Source: a virus. From it: a stretch of 23,685 nucleotides of DNA. The position numbers and the translations under genes are program-made. The stretch spans positions 1-23,685 of the IMG/VR virus record IMGVR_UViG_3300042400_000115. One strand, 5' to 3'. The notes beneath the pieces are model-generated. The model had not been told where the DNA came from. It searched no databases and saw only the letters and a list, made by a program, of their open reading frames with translations. Below, one piece after another: positions 1-8,300 of the stretch. Within the stretch, counting starts at the first letter, position 1; every line of letters starts with the position of its first letter.

Positions 1-729
1 GGCCTGTTTTGGCTGGGGTCCGACGCTCGTGGCCGGGGTATCGTCTACCGATCCAACGGCTACAGCGGCCAACGGATTTCAACTCACGCCATCGAATGGC
101 AAATCCAGCAGTACGGCAATCTGTCGGACGCTATCGGCTACACCTACCAGCAAGACGGCCATGCCTTCTACGTGCTGATTTTCCCGACTGCTCAGACCAC
201 TTGGGTTTACGACGTGGCTACCCAAGCCTGGCATGAGCGGGCCGGCTGGTCAAACGGCAACTTTGTACGGCATCGGTCTAACTGCCAAGCAGTCTTCAAC
301 AACCAGGTCATTGTCGGCGACTTTGAAAACGGCAACATTTACGCCTTCGACCTAGACGAATACGCCGATAACGGCGAAATTCAAAAGTGGCTGCGGTCGT
401 GGCGGGCGCTGCCGCCTGGCACAAACAACCTCAAGAGGACCGCGCATCACAGCTTGCAAGTCGATTGCGAGGCGGGTGTTGGCCTTAACACGGGCCAAGG
501 CAGCGACCCACAGATGATGTTGCGGTGGTCGGATGACGGCGGCCATACGTGGTCCAACGAGTACTGGACTTCTGTGGGCAAGGTCGGTGAATATTACCGC
601 CGCGTCATTTGGCGACGCTTAGGCATGACGCTCAAATTACGCGACCGTGTGTATGAGATTTCGGGCACTGACCCCGTGAAACTCGCTATCATGGACGCCG
701 AACTGATCGTATCGCCGACCAATGCCTAG
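1..729 (+). CDS. P22 gp10-like tail accessory / packaged-DNA stabilisation protein (5' truncated)
   Basis: The reading frame is open from the first base to a TAG at 727-729 (242 residues), so the N-terminus lies outside the window. The segment DGHAFYVLIFPTAQTTWVYD, followed by a WHER motif, is the part I recognise as typical of the phage stabilisation family (P22 gp10, PF11134). These proteins form a ring of the short-tail hub that closes the portal channel after packaging and carries the fibres. The many aromatic residues and short beta-type segments fit a beta-propeller-like tail protein. The start overlaps the next gene by 8 bases (ATGCCTAG), so fibre translation is probably coupled to it. 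The following fibre and ejection genes match a P22-type tail and injection block. Family assignment is from remembered motifs, not from a search. Confidence 0.72.
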   Translation, partial: GLFWLGSDARGRGIVYRSNGYSGQRISTHAIEWQIQQYGNLSDAIGYTYQQDGHAFYVLIFPTAQTTWVYDVATQAWHERAGWSNGNFVRHRSNCQAVFNNQVIVGDFENGNIYAFDLDEYADNGEIQKWLRSWRALPPGTNNLKRTAHHSLQVDCEAGVGLNTGQGSDPQMMLRWSDDGGHTWSNEYWTSVGKVGEYYRRVIWRRLGMTLKLRDRVYEISGTDPVKLAIMDAELIVSPTNA

Positions 730-2674
730 CCCCCCAAACATCACGAACATACCGTCTAACCGTGTCGGGATCATTGATCCCCGCACCGGGGTGATGTCGC
801 GTGAGTGGTATCGGTTTTTTCTAAACTTGTTCACTCTGGCAGGCGGCGGGAGCAACCAAGTATCGCTAGACGACCTGCAACTTGGCCCGCCACCCCAGCC
901 AGACTCAGGTGCTGGCGGCACGGTAACCTCTGTGAGCATGACAGTCCCTACCGGGCTGTCGGTTTCTGGTAGCCCAATCACTACTGTTGGCACGTTAGCG
1001 GTTAGTTACACGGCCGGGTACTCTATCCCTACGACAGCCAAGCAGAGCGAATGGGACACGGCCTACTCCGAGCGTTTGCAGTGGGACGGTGGGTCTACAA
1101 ACCTTGTGGCTGCCACTGGCCGCACCTCGCTTGGCGCTACAACGGTAGGCGGCAATTTTTTCACGCTGCCCAACCCCAGCGCTATCACGTTTGTCCAGAT
1201 CAACGCGGACAACACCATCACCACGATGGACGCCCCCACGTTCCGCGCCGCCATCGGCGCGGGTACTGGCGGTGGGTCGGTAACGTCGGTCAGCGGCACA
1301 GGCACAGTCAGCGGCCTGACCCTGACAGGTACGGTCACCACCTCGGGCAGTTTGACGCTTGGAGGCACGCTGGCTGTTACGCCGTCAGACTTTGCCAGCC
1401 AAAGCGCCAACACCTTTTTGGCCGCACCGAACGGGTCGCCAGGCGTTCCTACATTCCGTGCAATCGTTGCGGCTGATGTCCCAACGCTAAACCAGAACAC
1501 CACGGGCACAGCCAGTAACGTGACTGGCGTGGTGGCTGTCGCCAACGGCGGCTCAGGTCAGACGACTGCTCAGGCAGCTATGAACACGTTTGCTGGCGCG
1601 GCGACGTCCGGCCAGTACCTGCGCGGCAACGGCACGAATGTGGTGATGTCGGCCATCCAAGCCGCAGACGTACCGACATTGAACCAGAACACTACAGGCA
1701 CTGCGGCCAACGTGACTGGCGTGGTGGCGGTCGCAAATGGCGGTACTGGGCTTTCATCCACCCCGGCCAACGGCGAGTTGGATATTGGTAATGGCACAGG
1801 GTTTACCCGAACTACATTGACCGCCGGCACGGGCATTAGCATCTCCAACGGCGCAGGGTCGATCACAATTGCCTCGTCTGTGACCCCGGTCACGTCGGTT
1901 ACGGGCACGTCTCCCGTGGTGTCGAGCGGGGGCACGACGCCGGCCATCAGCCTTGCATCGGGCTACGGCGACACGCAGAATCCTTACGCCAGCAAGACGG
2001 CTAACTTTGTCTTGGCCGCGCCCAATGGAACTGCGGGCGTACCTACGTTCCGGGCCATTGTGGCTGCGGACATCCCGACGCTTAACCAAAACACGACCGG
2101 CACTGCGGCCAATGTGACCGGGGTAGTGGCGATTGCCAACGGCGGTACGGGCCAGACCACGCGCCAGGACGCGATGGACGCCTTGGCTGGCGCCACGACT
2201 TCTGGCTTTTATCTGCGAGGCAACGGCACTGACGTAGTAATGTCGGCCATTCAAGCGGCAGACGTACCAACCCTCAACCAGAACACGACAGGCACCGCGG
2301 CCAACGTGACAGGCACCGTGGCAATTGCCAACGGCGGCACGGGCCAGACGACAAAAACCGAGGCGTTTGACGCTTTGTCGCCCACTACTACCAAGGGCGA
2401 CATTATTGTCAGCAACGGCACGGACAACGTGCGGTTGGGCGTGGGCACGAATAACCAAGTGCTGACGGCCGATTCGACCACGGCAACTGGCCTTAAATGG
2501 GCTGCCGGGGGCGGCAGCAACATCACGTCGTTGGGGCTGTGGGAGAATAACGCGACGATTTCGGCCAACTATTCAATTACGTCGGGCAACAATGGGTTGT
2601 CTGCGGGCCCGGTCACCGTGGCCTCGGGCGTCACCGTTACGGTGCCGACGGGCTCGTCGTGGGCTGTTGTTTAA
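722..2674 (+). CDS. Long repeat-containing tail fibre protein
   Basis: This is a 650-residue structural protein very rich in Gly, Thr, Ser, Ala, Asn and Val. Residues 1-45 (PNITNIPSN, then GVMSREWYRFFLNLF) form a conserved N-terminus typical of phage fibres and probably attach it to the virion. The body holds four copies of a roughly 30-residue repeat (AADVPTLNQNTTGTA, then a VANGG core) starting near residues 250, 314, 448 and 512. These proteins are trimeric beta-structured shafts. The C-terminus (VTVASGVTVTVPTGSSWAVV) is a compact tip that recurs in the fibre at 8301-8960. The ATG overlaps the upstream stop by 8 bases. The likely role is host adsorption, but the receptor cannot be read from the sequence. 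Confidence 0.85.
   Translation: MPSPPNITNIPSNRVGIIDPRTGVMSREWYRFFLNLFTLAGGGSNQVSLDDLQLGPPPQPDSGAGGTVTSVSMTVPTGLSVSGSPITTVGTLAVSYTAGYSIPTTAKQSEWDTAYSERLQWDGGSTNLVAATGRTSLGATTVGGNFFTLPNPSAITFVQINADNTITTMDAPTFRAAIGAGTGGGSVTSVSGTGTVSGLTLTGTVTTSGSLTLGGTLAVTPSDFASQSANTFLAAPNGSPGVPTFRAIVAADVPTLNQNTTGTASNVTGVVAVANGGSGQTTAQAAMNTFAGAATSGQYLRGNGTNVVMSAIQAADVPTLNQNTTGTAANVTGVVAVANGGTGLSSTPANGELDIGNGTGFTRTTLTAGTGISISNGAGSITIASSVTPVTSVTGTSPVVSSGGTTPAISLASGYGDTQNPYASKTANFVLAAPNGTAGVPTFRAIVAADIPTLNQNTTGTAANVTGVVAIANGGTGQTTRQDAMDALAGATTSGFYLRGNGTDVVMSAIQAADVPTLNQNTTGTAANVTGTVAIANGGTGQTTKTEAFDALSPTTTKGDIIVSNGTDNVRLGVGTNNQVLTADSTTATGLKWAAGGGSNITSLGLWENNATISANYSITSGNNGLSAGPVTVASGVTVTVPTGSSWAVV
1469..2353 (+). 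repeat. Four intragenic fibre repeats (about 90-99 nt each)
   Basis: Copies begin at 1469, 1661, 2063 and 2255. Each encodes AADVPTLNQNTTGTA, an NVTG element and an ANGG element. Within each pair the copies are exactly 192 nt (64 codons) apart, and the sequence between them (YLRGNGT, VVMSAIQ) is also shared. This looks like duplication of a two-repeat block. Third-position differences between copies show that the duplication is not recent. Confidence 0.9.
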
Positions 2675-2683
2675 GGAACTGAC

Positions 2684-3025
2684 ATGACCGTTACCGCACG
2701 CAACCTAGTGCCTGCCAAGCTGGTGGAAACCACCCAGACCACTCAGTACATCGTACCCAGCAACGCTTCGGTGACCATTATTGACAAGTTCACGGCCACA
2801 AATGTTAGTGGTAGCACAGCCACAATCAGTGTAAACTTGGTCACAGGTTCGGACACCCCCGGCGATAGAAATTTGATCACCAAGACCAGAAGTCTAGCGG
2901 CGGCCGAGGTCTACACGTTTCCTGAATTGGTGGGACAGATCATGCCGACAGCCTCGTTCATCTCAACGATTGCCAGTGCTGCGAGTGCCATCAACATGCG
3001 CGTCAGCGGGCGAGAGGTAACTTGA
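2684..3025 (+). CDS. Small phage structural protein (conserved, function unknown)
   Basis: This 113-residue protein is preceded by AAGGAAC five bases before the ATG. Its sequence (TTQYIVPSNASVTIIDKFTA, then GSTATISVNLV, ending in RVSGREVT) is an all-beta pattern. I recognise it as a recurrent small protein of podovirus and siphovirus structural blocks, usually next to fibre genes. It contains no cysteine and no membrane segment. It is probably a virion decoration or fibre-associated protein. It lies 9 bases after the long fibre and overlaps the next gene at TGATG, so it is part of the same transcript. No specific function can be given. Confidence 0.75.
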   Translation: MTVTARNLVPAKLVETTQTTQYIVPSNASVTIIDKFTATNVSGSTATISVNLVTGSDTPGDRNLITKTRSLAAAEVYTFPELVGQIMPTASFISTIASAASAINMRVSGREVT

Positions 3026-3582
3026 TGGAACTGGTTTGCGAAAAACCGTTTGATCTTGCAGTCGTCACACCTGACAAGGTGTTGGCATTGCAAGACGAAT
3101 TGTTTAAGATGCCGCAAGCCGACATTGTGACAGAGCATGTGTTTTTGCCGGGCGTGTACGAAAGAAAAATCACCGTCCCGCCTTGGACTGTGTTGACCGG
3201 AGCCGAGCATAAGGTTGCGTATCGCGTAAGGCTAGAAAAAGGCACCATTGCGGTCACAACCGATGCCGGCGTAAAGACTTTGACTGGGCCGTGTGAGTTT
3301 GACGCGCCGGCCGGCACACAGCGCGCGGGGCGGGTGTTTGATGACGAAGTGGTTTGGGTGGACGTGTACGACAATCCAGATGATTGTCAAGACATTCAAA
3401 CACTTGAGAACAGGTTGTATGTTGTACCTGCATGGGGTCTTGGTGACAGCCGCACAGAAGCGCAAAAGGCGATGATTGCGTATCGGTCAATGCTTTTGGA
3501 TTTTGGTGTGGACAAGGCGGTAGCCACAGATGCCGCGATAAGCGCGTTTGAGCACAGGCCGCTTGCCCTTGCCGTCGGATAA
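3025..3582 (+). CDS. Cupin-like phage protein
   Basis: This is a 185-residue protein. The middle (about residues 40-115) follows a cupin beta-barrel pattern: YERKITVPPWTVLTGAEHK, then a RLEKG turn, then PAGTQRAGRVFDDEVVWVDV. His and Glu at AEHK are in the usual metal-ligand strand, but a full set of ligands is not obvious. The start is taken as the ATG at 3025, which overlaps the previous TGA (TGATG) and has GAGAGG about 7 bases upstream. A TTG at 3022 would add one residue. The C-terminal third is helical and may be a separate interaction region. It sits between structural and ejection genes, so a virion role is likely. Whether it binds metal or sugar is unknown. Confidence 0.75.
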   Translation: MELVCEKPFDLAVVTPDKVLALQDELFKMPQADIVTEHVFLPGVYERKITVPPWTVLTGAEHKVAYRVRLEKGTIAVTTDAGVKTLTGPCEFDAPAGTQRAGRVFDDEVVWVDVYDNPDDCQDIQTLENRLYVVPAWGLGDSRTEAQKAMIAYRSMLLDFGVDKAVATDAAISAFEHRPLALAVG

Positions 3583-3593
3583 GGAGAAAGATT

Positions 3594-4286
3594 ATGGCTG
3601 GATGGATGGCTGCCGCAGTAGTCGGCAGTGCTTTAATAGGTAGCAGGTCTTCTAGCAGGGCCGCCAGCGCGCAGGTAGACGCCGCGCGCGAATCCGGCGA
3701 TGTGCAGCGCGAAATTTTTGAGCGCCAAGTAGAACTTAGCGCGCCTTACCGCGCGGCGGGTGAGCAAGCGCTTAACAAATTAGTCCCGCTCGCGACTGAG
3801 TACACGCCGTTCGGGATGGCGCAATTCCAAGCTGACCCAGGTTATGGCTTTCGATTGTCAGAAGGCCAAAAAGCGCTGGAGCGGTCGGCTGCGGCGCGGG
3901 GCAATTTGTTGTCCGGCGGCACTGGCAAGGCGTTGACGCGGTACGGCCAAGAAATGGGTTCGCAAGAATACATGAACGCTTTCAATCGCTACCAAGCCGA
4001 GCGCCAAGCGCGGCTGAACCCACTGCAATCGCTTGCCAACGTGGGCCAAACTTCGTCGCAGCAACTTGCTGGGCAGGCCGGGCAGCTTGGTGCAAATTTG
4101 GCTGAGTCGATTGGCGCAGCCGGTCAAGCCCGCGCGTCGGGCTACATGGGTACGGCTAACGCAATTACCGGCGGCCTGAACCAGTACCTGAACTACAGTC
4201 AGAACCAAGCGCAAAACCAATTGCTGCAGCAGGCTATTGCTGGGCGTCGCTATGACCCGTCCAACTTTGCTTACGCGAGTTACTAA
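3594..4286 (+). CDS. DNA-ejection / pilot protein (P22 gp7-like, 'p32-type')
   Basis: This 230-residue protein has a good SD sequence (AAGGAGAAAG). A short hydrophobic N-terminus (about residues 5-16) is followed by a helical, Gln/Ala-rich protein. The core FQADPGYGFRLSEGQ with SAAARGNLLSGG (residues 78-110) is a hallmark of small phage injection proteins often labelled DNA transfer or pilot protein. Such proteins are packaged in the head and leave before the DNA to help it cross the cell envelope. It is the first of three consecutive ejection-type genes, which mirrors the P22 order 7-20-16. The functional name comes from that context and the motif. Confidence 0.75.
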   Translation: MAGWMAAAVVGSALIGSRSSSRAASAQVDAARESGDVQREIFERQVELSAPYRAAGEQALNKLVPLATEYTPFGMAQFQADPGYGFRLSEGQKALERSAAARGNLLSGGTGKALTRYGQEMGSQEYMNAFNRYQAERQARLNPLQSLANVGQTSSQQLAGQAGQLGANLAESIGAAGQARASGYMGTANAITGGLNQYLNYSQNQAQNQLLQQAIAGRRYDPSNFAYASY

Positions 4287-4288
4287 TC

Positions 4289-5983
4289 ATGGCACTTGTC
4301 AATCCTCAGATCGCGATGTCGTTCCGCCCGACGGTTGAGTATCAGCCGCGTAACGCGCTGGCCGAGTACGCTCAAATTCAGAGCATCGTTGGTGGTCAAC
4401 GCCAAGCTGAAGTTGCGGAGATGCAGCTTGAGCAGTTGCGTCAGGACCGCGACGCGCTTCGCCAGATTCAAGCTGCAATCGTAGCTAAAGGTGGCCCACC
4501 TGATTTAAGCGCTGCTGCTGACGCGATGATCAAGTCTGGCCGTCCAGAGTATCTGCAACAGGGTTTGCGTATTAGAGAAACTTTAGCCCAACAACAGCGG
4601 CTTGAGGCTTACGAACGCGAACACTACCCCACTGACGCCGCCACGTCGTCGGCAGTGCCTGCTGCTGCCGCTGCTGCGCCGCCCGCCGCTGCTGTCACCG
4701 AACCACCTATTCCTCGCGGGCTTACAAGCACAGGGTCGCAAACTTTTGACAACATGATCGCGGACGAAATGCTTCGCAATCCGCCTGCCCGGCTATCTTA
4801 TGGGCCGATGACAGAAGCAGAAATTGCGGCTGGCCGCAACGCGGCGCCCGCCGCTACTGCACCTGCTGCTGTCGCACCTGCTGCTGTCGCACCTGCTGCT
4901 GTACCTGCTGCAACAAACGCCCTTGCACCTGCTGCTGCGCCTGCAACGACTAACGCTATGCGCGCTGCCGCGCAACCTGATGTAGACGCGCTGATGAGGC
5001 GGTATAACCAAGCCGCGCGCGCGGGCTCGCCTGATGCGCCTGCAATACTCAAACAAATTGAGGCCGCATTGCGTGGTGATCAGAATCGACCTGTTACGGT
5101 TTCGCCGGGCCAAACAGTTATTGACCCCCGAACTGGCGCGGCCATATTTACCGCGCCGACCAGTGTTGCGCTGTCAGACCGCTTTGTGCCGGTAGGGCGT
5201 TTGGTGTTTGACCGTCAAACGCAGCAATACATCTCCCCAACGCAAGCGCAGTTGGCTCAGTCGCAAGAACGAGCAACTACTGCTGCTGCGCCTGCCGCCC
5301 GCGCGCCGCTTGGATATCGTTTTACGCCTACGGGCGATTTGGAGCCTATTCCTGGCGGGCCGGCGGCGCGGGCCGCAGAAGGCGCTGGCGCGGCGCAACC
5401 CAAACCGCTCACAGCAGCGCAGGAAGTTGCGCGCCGCGACAAACTTGGAAAAGAGTTTAAGTCGGCTACCGCCGCACTTCAAACCACTCAAGACGTTCTT
5501 GACTCCATTTCTTTTGTGAGGGCAGAGCCTGGCTTGTCAAGAGCCACAGGCTTTACCGGAACGTTTTTACCCTCAATTCCCGAGGGCGCGGCGGCGGCGG
5601 CTGAAACACGGCTTAGGAACCTAGAGGGTAAGGTCACCGCCCTTGGTAAAGCCCAAGCGGCCGCAACCGGCGCAATCGGGTCTATTGCCAACCAAGAATG
5701 GCAAATTCTGCGCGACCAGATTGCTGCTATTGACCGAACCAAAGGTACGGGGCCGCTTTTGAAGCAGTTGGAGTTGGTAGAACTACAAGCTCAAGGTGCG
5801 ATGACGCGCATTCGAGACGCGTATCAAAGACAGTTTGGTGAAGACTTTGAGCGGTTTCCGCAATTTTCTAATCTGCCCGCACCTAGCTCGTCGTTTACAC
5901 CTAGAGCGCCTGCTGGCGGCGCGGGGCGCGCTGCGCCGGCAGCGGGCGGCGGCGTGGACACAAGCAACCCATTGCTTAGGTAA
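4289..5983 (+). CDS. DNA-ejection / internal virion protein (P22 gp20 position)
   Basis: This 564-residue protein starts 2 bases after the previous stop, with only a weak SD. The N-terminal 115 residues are helical and Gln-rich. Residues about 120-230 are a low-complexity Ala/Pro linker that includes three perfect APAAV units. The C-terminal part (about residues 376-545) is a helical domain with SRATGFTGTFLPSIP, a GAIGSIANQEW segment and a FGEDFERFPQF tail. I recognise that pattern from internal virion proteins of other podoviruses. It probably forms part of the ejected trans-envelope conduit. It follows the pilot protein and precedes the large ejection protein. Function is inferred from composition, motif and position. 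Confidence 0.7.
   Translation: MALVNPQIAMSFRPTVEYQPRNALAEYAQIQSIVGGQRQAEVAEMQLEQLRQDRDALRQIQAAIVAKGGPPDLSAAADAMIKSGRPEYLQQGLRIRETLAQQQRLEAYEREHYPTDAATSSAVPAAAAAAPPAAAVTEPPIPRGLTSTGSQTFDNMIADEMLRNPPARLSYGPMTEAEIAAGRNAAPAATAPAAVAPAAVAPAAVPAATNALAPAAAPATTNAMRAAAQPDVDALMRRYNQAARAGSPDAPAILKQIEAALRGDQNRPVTVSPGQTVIDPRTGAAIFTAPTSVALSDRFVPVGRLVFDRQTQQYISPTQAQLAQSQERATTAAAPAARAPLGYRFTPTGDLEPIPGGPAARAAEGAGAAQPKPLTAAQEVARRDKLGKEFKSATAALQTTQDVLDSISFVRAEPGLSRATGFTGTFLPSIPEGAAAAAETRLRNLEGKVTALGKAQAAATGAIGSIANQEWQILRDQIAAIDRTKGTGPLLKQLELVELQAQGAMTRIRDAYQRQFGEDFERFPQFSNLPAPSSSFTPRAPAGGAGRAAPAAGGGVDTSNPLLR
4859..4903 (+). repeat. Three tandem 15-nt units (Ala-Pro-Ala-Ala-Val)
   Basis: The unit GCACCTGCTGCTGTC repeats three times in a row; the third copy ends in TA. 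It encodes APAAV inside the Ala/Pro linker of the ejection protein. Being identical at the DNA level, it is a slippage-prone tract that could vary in copy number among relatives. Confidence 0.9.
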
Positions 5984-5992
5984 GGAGCAAAC

Positions 5993-8266
5993 ATGGCGAA
6001 TCTGGCCTCAATCCTTACCGATCCAAACTACGTTAACGCCAACGAGGCGACAAAACGGGCCATCTTTGACAAGTTTTCGGCGCAAGACCCCAACTTCACC
6101 AACGCAAACCCGGCTACACAAGCGGCTATTCGGCAGCGATTTGGTGTGCAGCAGCCTAGCTCTCCAGTAGACCAGATACCCGGCTACGGTCGGCCAGTGC
6201 CCGCCGCCGCAACGCGGCAAGACGCTATTCCAACCCGCAGGCGCGCGATTGCAGAGTTCTTAGCTCCTACAGTTGAAGCCTTGGGTACTGTTGGCGGCGC
6301 TGCGCTAGGCACGCCAGCGGGGCCAGCAGGTATGGTGACTGGCGCCGGCGCAGGCTACGCGGGCGCTAAAGAGTTTATGCGCGCAGTGGGGGGCGGCGTT
6401 GCACCTGAAACGCTGTCTCAATCTGCTGTTCGTCAAACAAGAAACGTGCTTGAGGGCGCTACGATGGAGGCCGCAGGCCGAGGGGTCATCGCGCCGATAA
6501 TTGGAAAAGGCATGGAGTACGCCAGTAAGCTTAGAAATGTCAAGCTAGACACGTACATCAAAGCGATTGGCAACAAAGGTGACGACATCGTAAACGCGCT
6601 TAGGGGGCGGTCATCAGCCGTCCCTGGCGCCGCCCCAACAGCGGGCGAAGTCGCTGCGCCTGCGGGCAGTGCTGGGTTTTCTACGCTACAAGCCAGAGCG
6701 TTGGAAGTCCCTGCGATGTCCGACACTTACGCGGATATGGCGGCCCAGACAAACCAAGCGCGGCTGGCCCAACAAGCCCGAGCCGATGCAAAGTTTCGAG
6801 CGTCAGCAGGCAGAGTTAACCAGAGAATTGAGTCTGGTTTGACAAACGTCAGCCAGCGCGAAGCAGGGCAAACGCTGTTGGACGCGGCAAGAGCCGAGCA
6901 ACAAACGGCAAAATTAACGGTTACTGAGCCAGCGTACAACCGGGCGTTTGCGGCAGCAGGCGACGCCAGGATCAATGTCGGCAACGTGATCAGTGAAGCC
7001 GAGTCCATTTTGGGCCGCAAGCTGTCTACGTTTGACCCGAGCACCGCGCCGGCAACAGTTACTAAGTTGCTGTCGCTGCAGCCTGCTGCGCCTGCGGCAA
7101 AGCCTGTTGGCAGAGGTCTAGTGTCATCCCGCGTAAGAACACCTACTCCGCCTGCCGCAGCGCCTGAAGTTACGCTCGCGCAACTCGATGACGTTCGCAA
7201 AGCCATTAACGCTGACATCGCAGCAGCGGCGCGTTCTAGTGACCCTTCAGCAGCGGTGACGCTTCGCAACCTCGGCAAGCTGCACCGTGCAATTGACGCT
7301 GCTGTTGACTCTAGTTCTACCCTGCCTGCGGAGGCTAAGGCGCTGTACACAGAGGCGCTGGACACATACCGCACGCAGTACGCGCCTCGGTTCAAGACCG
7401 GCGTCAACGCAAACTTGTTTAGGCAGACATCGCTTAACGAGCCTCGGCTTAACCCGGACGACGTGATTAAAACGTACTTCCAGCCCAAGGGCGAGCGCGA
7501 AGCCCAGCAGTTTGTGACGATGTTCGGCAAAAACGCCGACGCTACCCGCGTGGCGCGCGCCGGCATCGAGGACTTGTACCGCAGAGAAGTCACCGACGCT
7601 GCCGGCCGCGTGACGCCAGAAGCACACGCTAAGTTCTTGAAAAAGTACGCCGATCCGATCCGCATTCTCGACGAGGCAGGCATGAGCCTCACGCCTCGGC
7701 TGGACGCAGTAGCCAAGGACGCGGCACGTTTGGCAAGAATTGAGTCGCTTGCGGCTGCAAGTCAGAACAAACTTGCGCCACCGCTGCCGCCAGGATCGAA
7801 CGCTTTGGCGATTGACAAGCGCATCGCTGAGTTGACCAAGGACTTTACGCCCCAACAGTTGTCGCACGTCAACGCCGTTCGCGACGATCTGCTGCGAGAG
7901 GGCGAGTACCAGCGCCTTGTGGACGCTGGCGCCAAGGCCGACATTAAGATACGCGGTTTGGGCACTGAAACTGGCCGCGAAATAGGCCTTCCCCTGCCCA
8001 ACTTTCTGTCGGTTCCGATCACGGTCTTCAACAATGTGTTCAAGCGGCTGGCGCTAAGAATGGACGACAAGATCGCGATGGAGATCGCCCGCGAAATGAC
8101 CAGCCCCGCCAAGGCGGCTGAAATGGTCGAAGCTGCTATGGCGCTGCGCCGCAGCCGCGAGATGAACCAAATGCCTCAGTTCTACGGCCGCGCTGCCGCA
8201 CAGTTTGGAAACGAGTTGTCTCGCCGGGCAGAGCCAGTGCAGCAATCTAACACCCTTGCGCGTTGA
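5993..8266 (+). CDS. Large DNA-ejection / internal virion protein (P22 gp16 position)
   Basis: This 757-residue protein has a strong SD (TAAGGAGCAAAC before ATG). It opens with two similar 19-residue units, DPNYVNANEATKRAIFDKF (residues 10-28) and DPNFTNANPATQAAIRQRF (32-50). A Gly/Ala-rich weakly hydrophobic stretch follows (about residues 85-125) that could insert in membranes. The rest is long and helical, with many Ala, Arg and Glu residues and an Ala/Pro linker near residues 360-395. No lytic-transglycosylase motif was recognised. As the third and largest of the ejection genes it probably corresponds functionally to P22 gp16, needed for DNA passage across the cytoplasmic membrane. The evidence is position and composition more than sequence identity. 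Confidence 0.68.
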   Translation: MANLASILTDPNYVNANEATKRAIFDKFSAQDPNFTNANPATQAAIRQRFGVQQPSSPVDQIPGYGRPVPAAATRQDAIPTRRRAIAEFLAPTVEALGTVGGAALGTPAGPAGMVTGAGAGYAGAKEFMRAVGGGVAPETLSQSAVRQTRNVLEGATMEAAGRGVIAPIIGKGMEYASKLRNVKLDTYIKAIGNKGDDIVNALRGRSSAVPGAAPTAGEVAAPAGSAGFSTLQARALEVPAMSDTYADMAAQTNQARLAQQARADAKFRASAGRVNQRIESGLTNVSQREAGQTLLDAARAEQQTAKLTVTEPAYNRAFAAAGDARINVGNVISEAESILGRKLSTFDPSTAPATVTKLLSLQPAAPAAKPVGRGLVSSRVRTPTPPAAAPEVTLAQLDDVRKAINADIAAAARSSDPSAAVTLRNLGKLHRAIDAAVDSSSTLPAEAKALYTEALDTYRTQYAPRFKTGVNANLFRQTSLNEPRLNPDDVIKTYFQPKGEREAQQFVTMFGKNADATRVARAGIEDLYRREVTDAAGRVTPEAHAKFLKKYADPIRILDEAGMSLTPRLDAVAKDAARLARIESLAAASQNKLAPPLPPGSNALAIDKRIAELTKDFTPQQLSHVNAVRDDLLREGEYQRLVDAGAKADIKIRGLGTETGREIGLPLPNFLSVPITVFNNVFKRLALRMDDKIAMEIAREMTSPAKAAEMVEAAMALRRSREMNQMPQFYGRAAAQFGNELSRRAEPVQQSNTLAR

Positions 8267-8283
8267 CTTCAATTAGCTAGAAT
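8256..8283 (+). promoter_or_regulatory. Possible sigma70-type promoter before the fibre cluster
   Basis: A TAGAAT box (8278-8283, 5 of 6 consensus matches) lies 16 bases after a weak TTGCGC. A better -35 match, TTGACT at 8263-8268, is only 9 bases away and so badly spaced. This 34-base gap is the largest in the structural region and lies at the boundary between ejection and fibre genes. The call is weak. Confidence 0.25.
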
Positions 8284-8300
8284 TCACCAAGGACCAAGAC

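Noticed and set aside
1469-2353. Regularly spaced repeats that might suggest a CRISPR or other array
   Set aside because: The repeats are in frame, encode fibre shaft sequence and differ at third codon positions; spacing is 64 codons, with no palindromic repeat.
6727-7716. A 329-codon antisense ORF opposite the large ejection protein
   Set aside because: It lies wholly within a well-supported gene, has Ser/Arg/Ala-rich sequence typical of a GC-rich antisense frame, and shows no domain.
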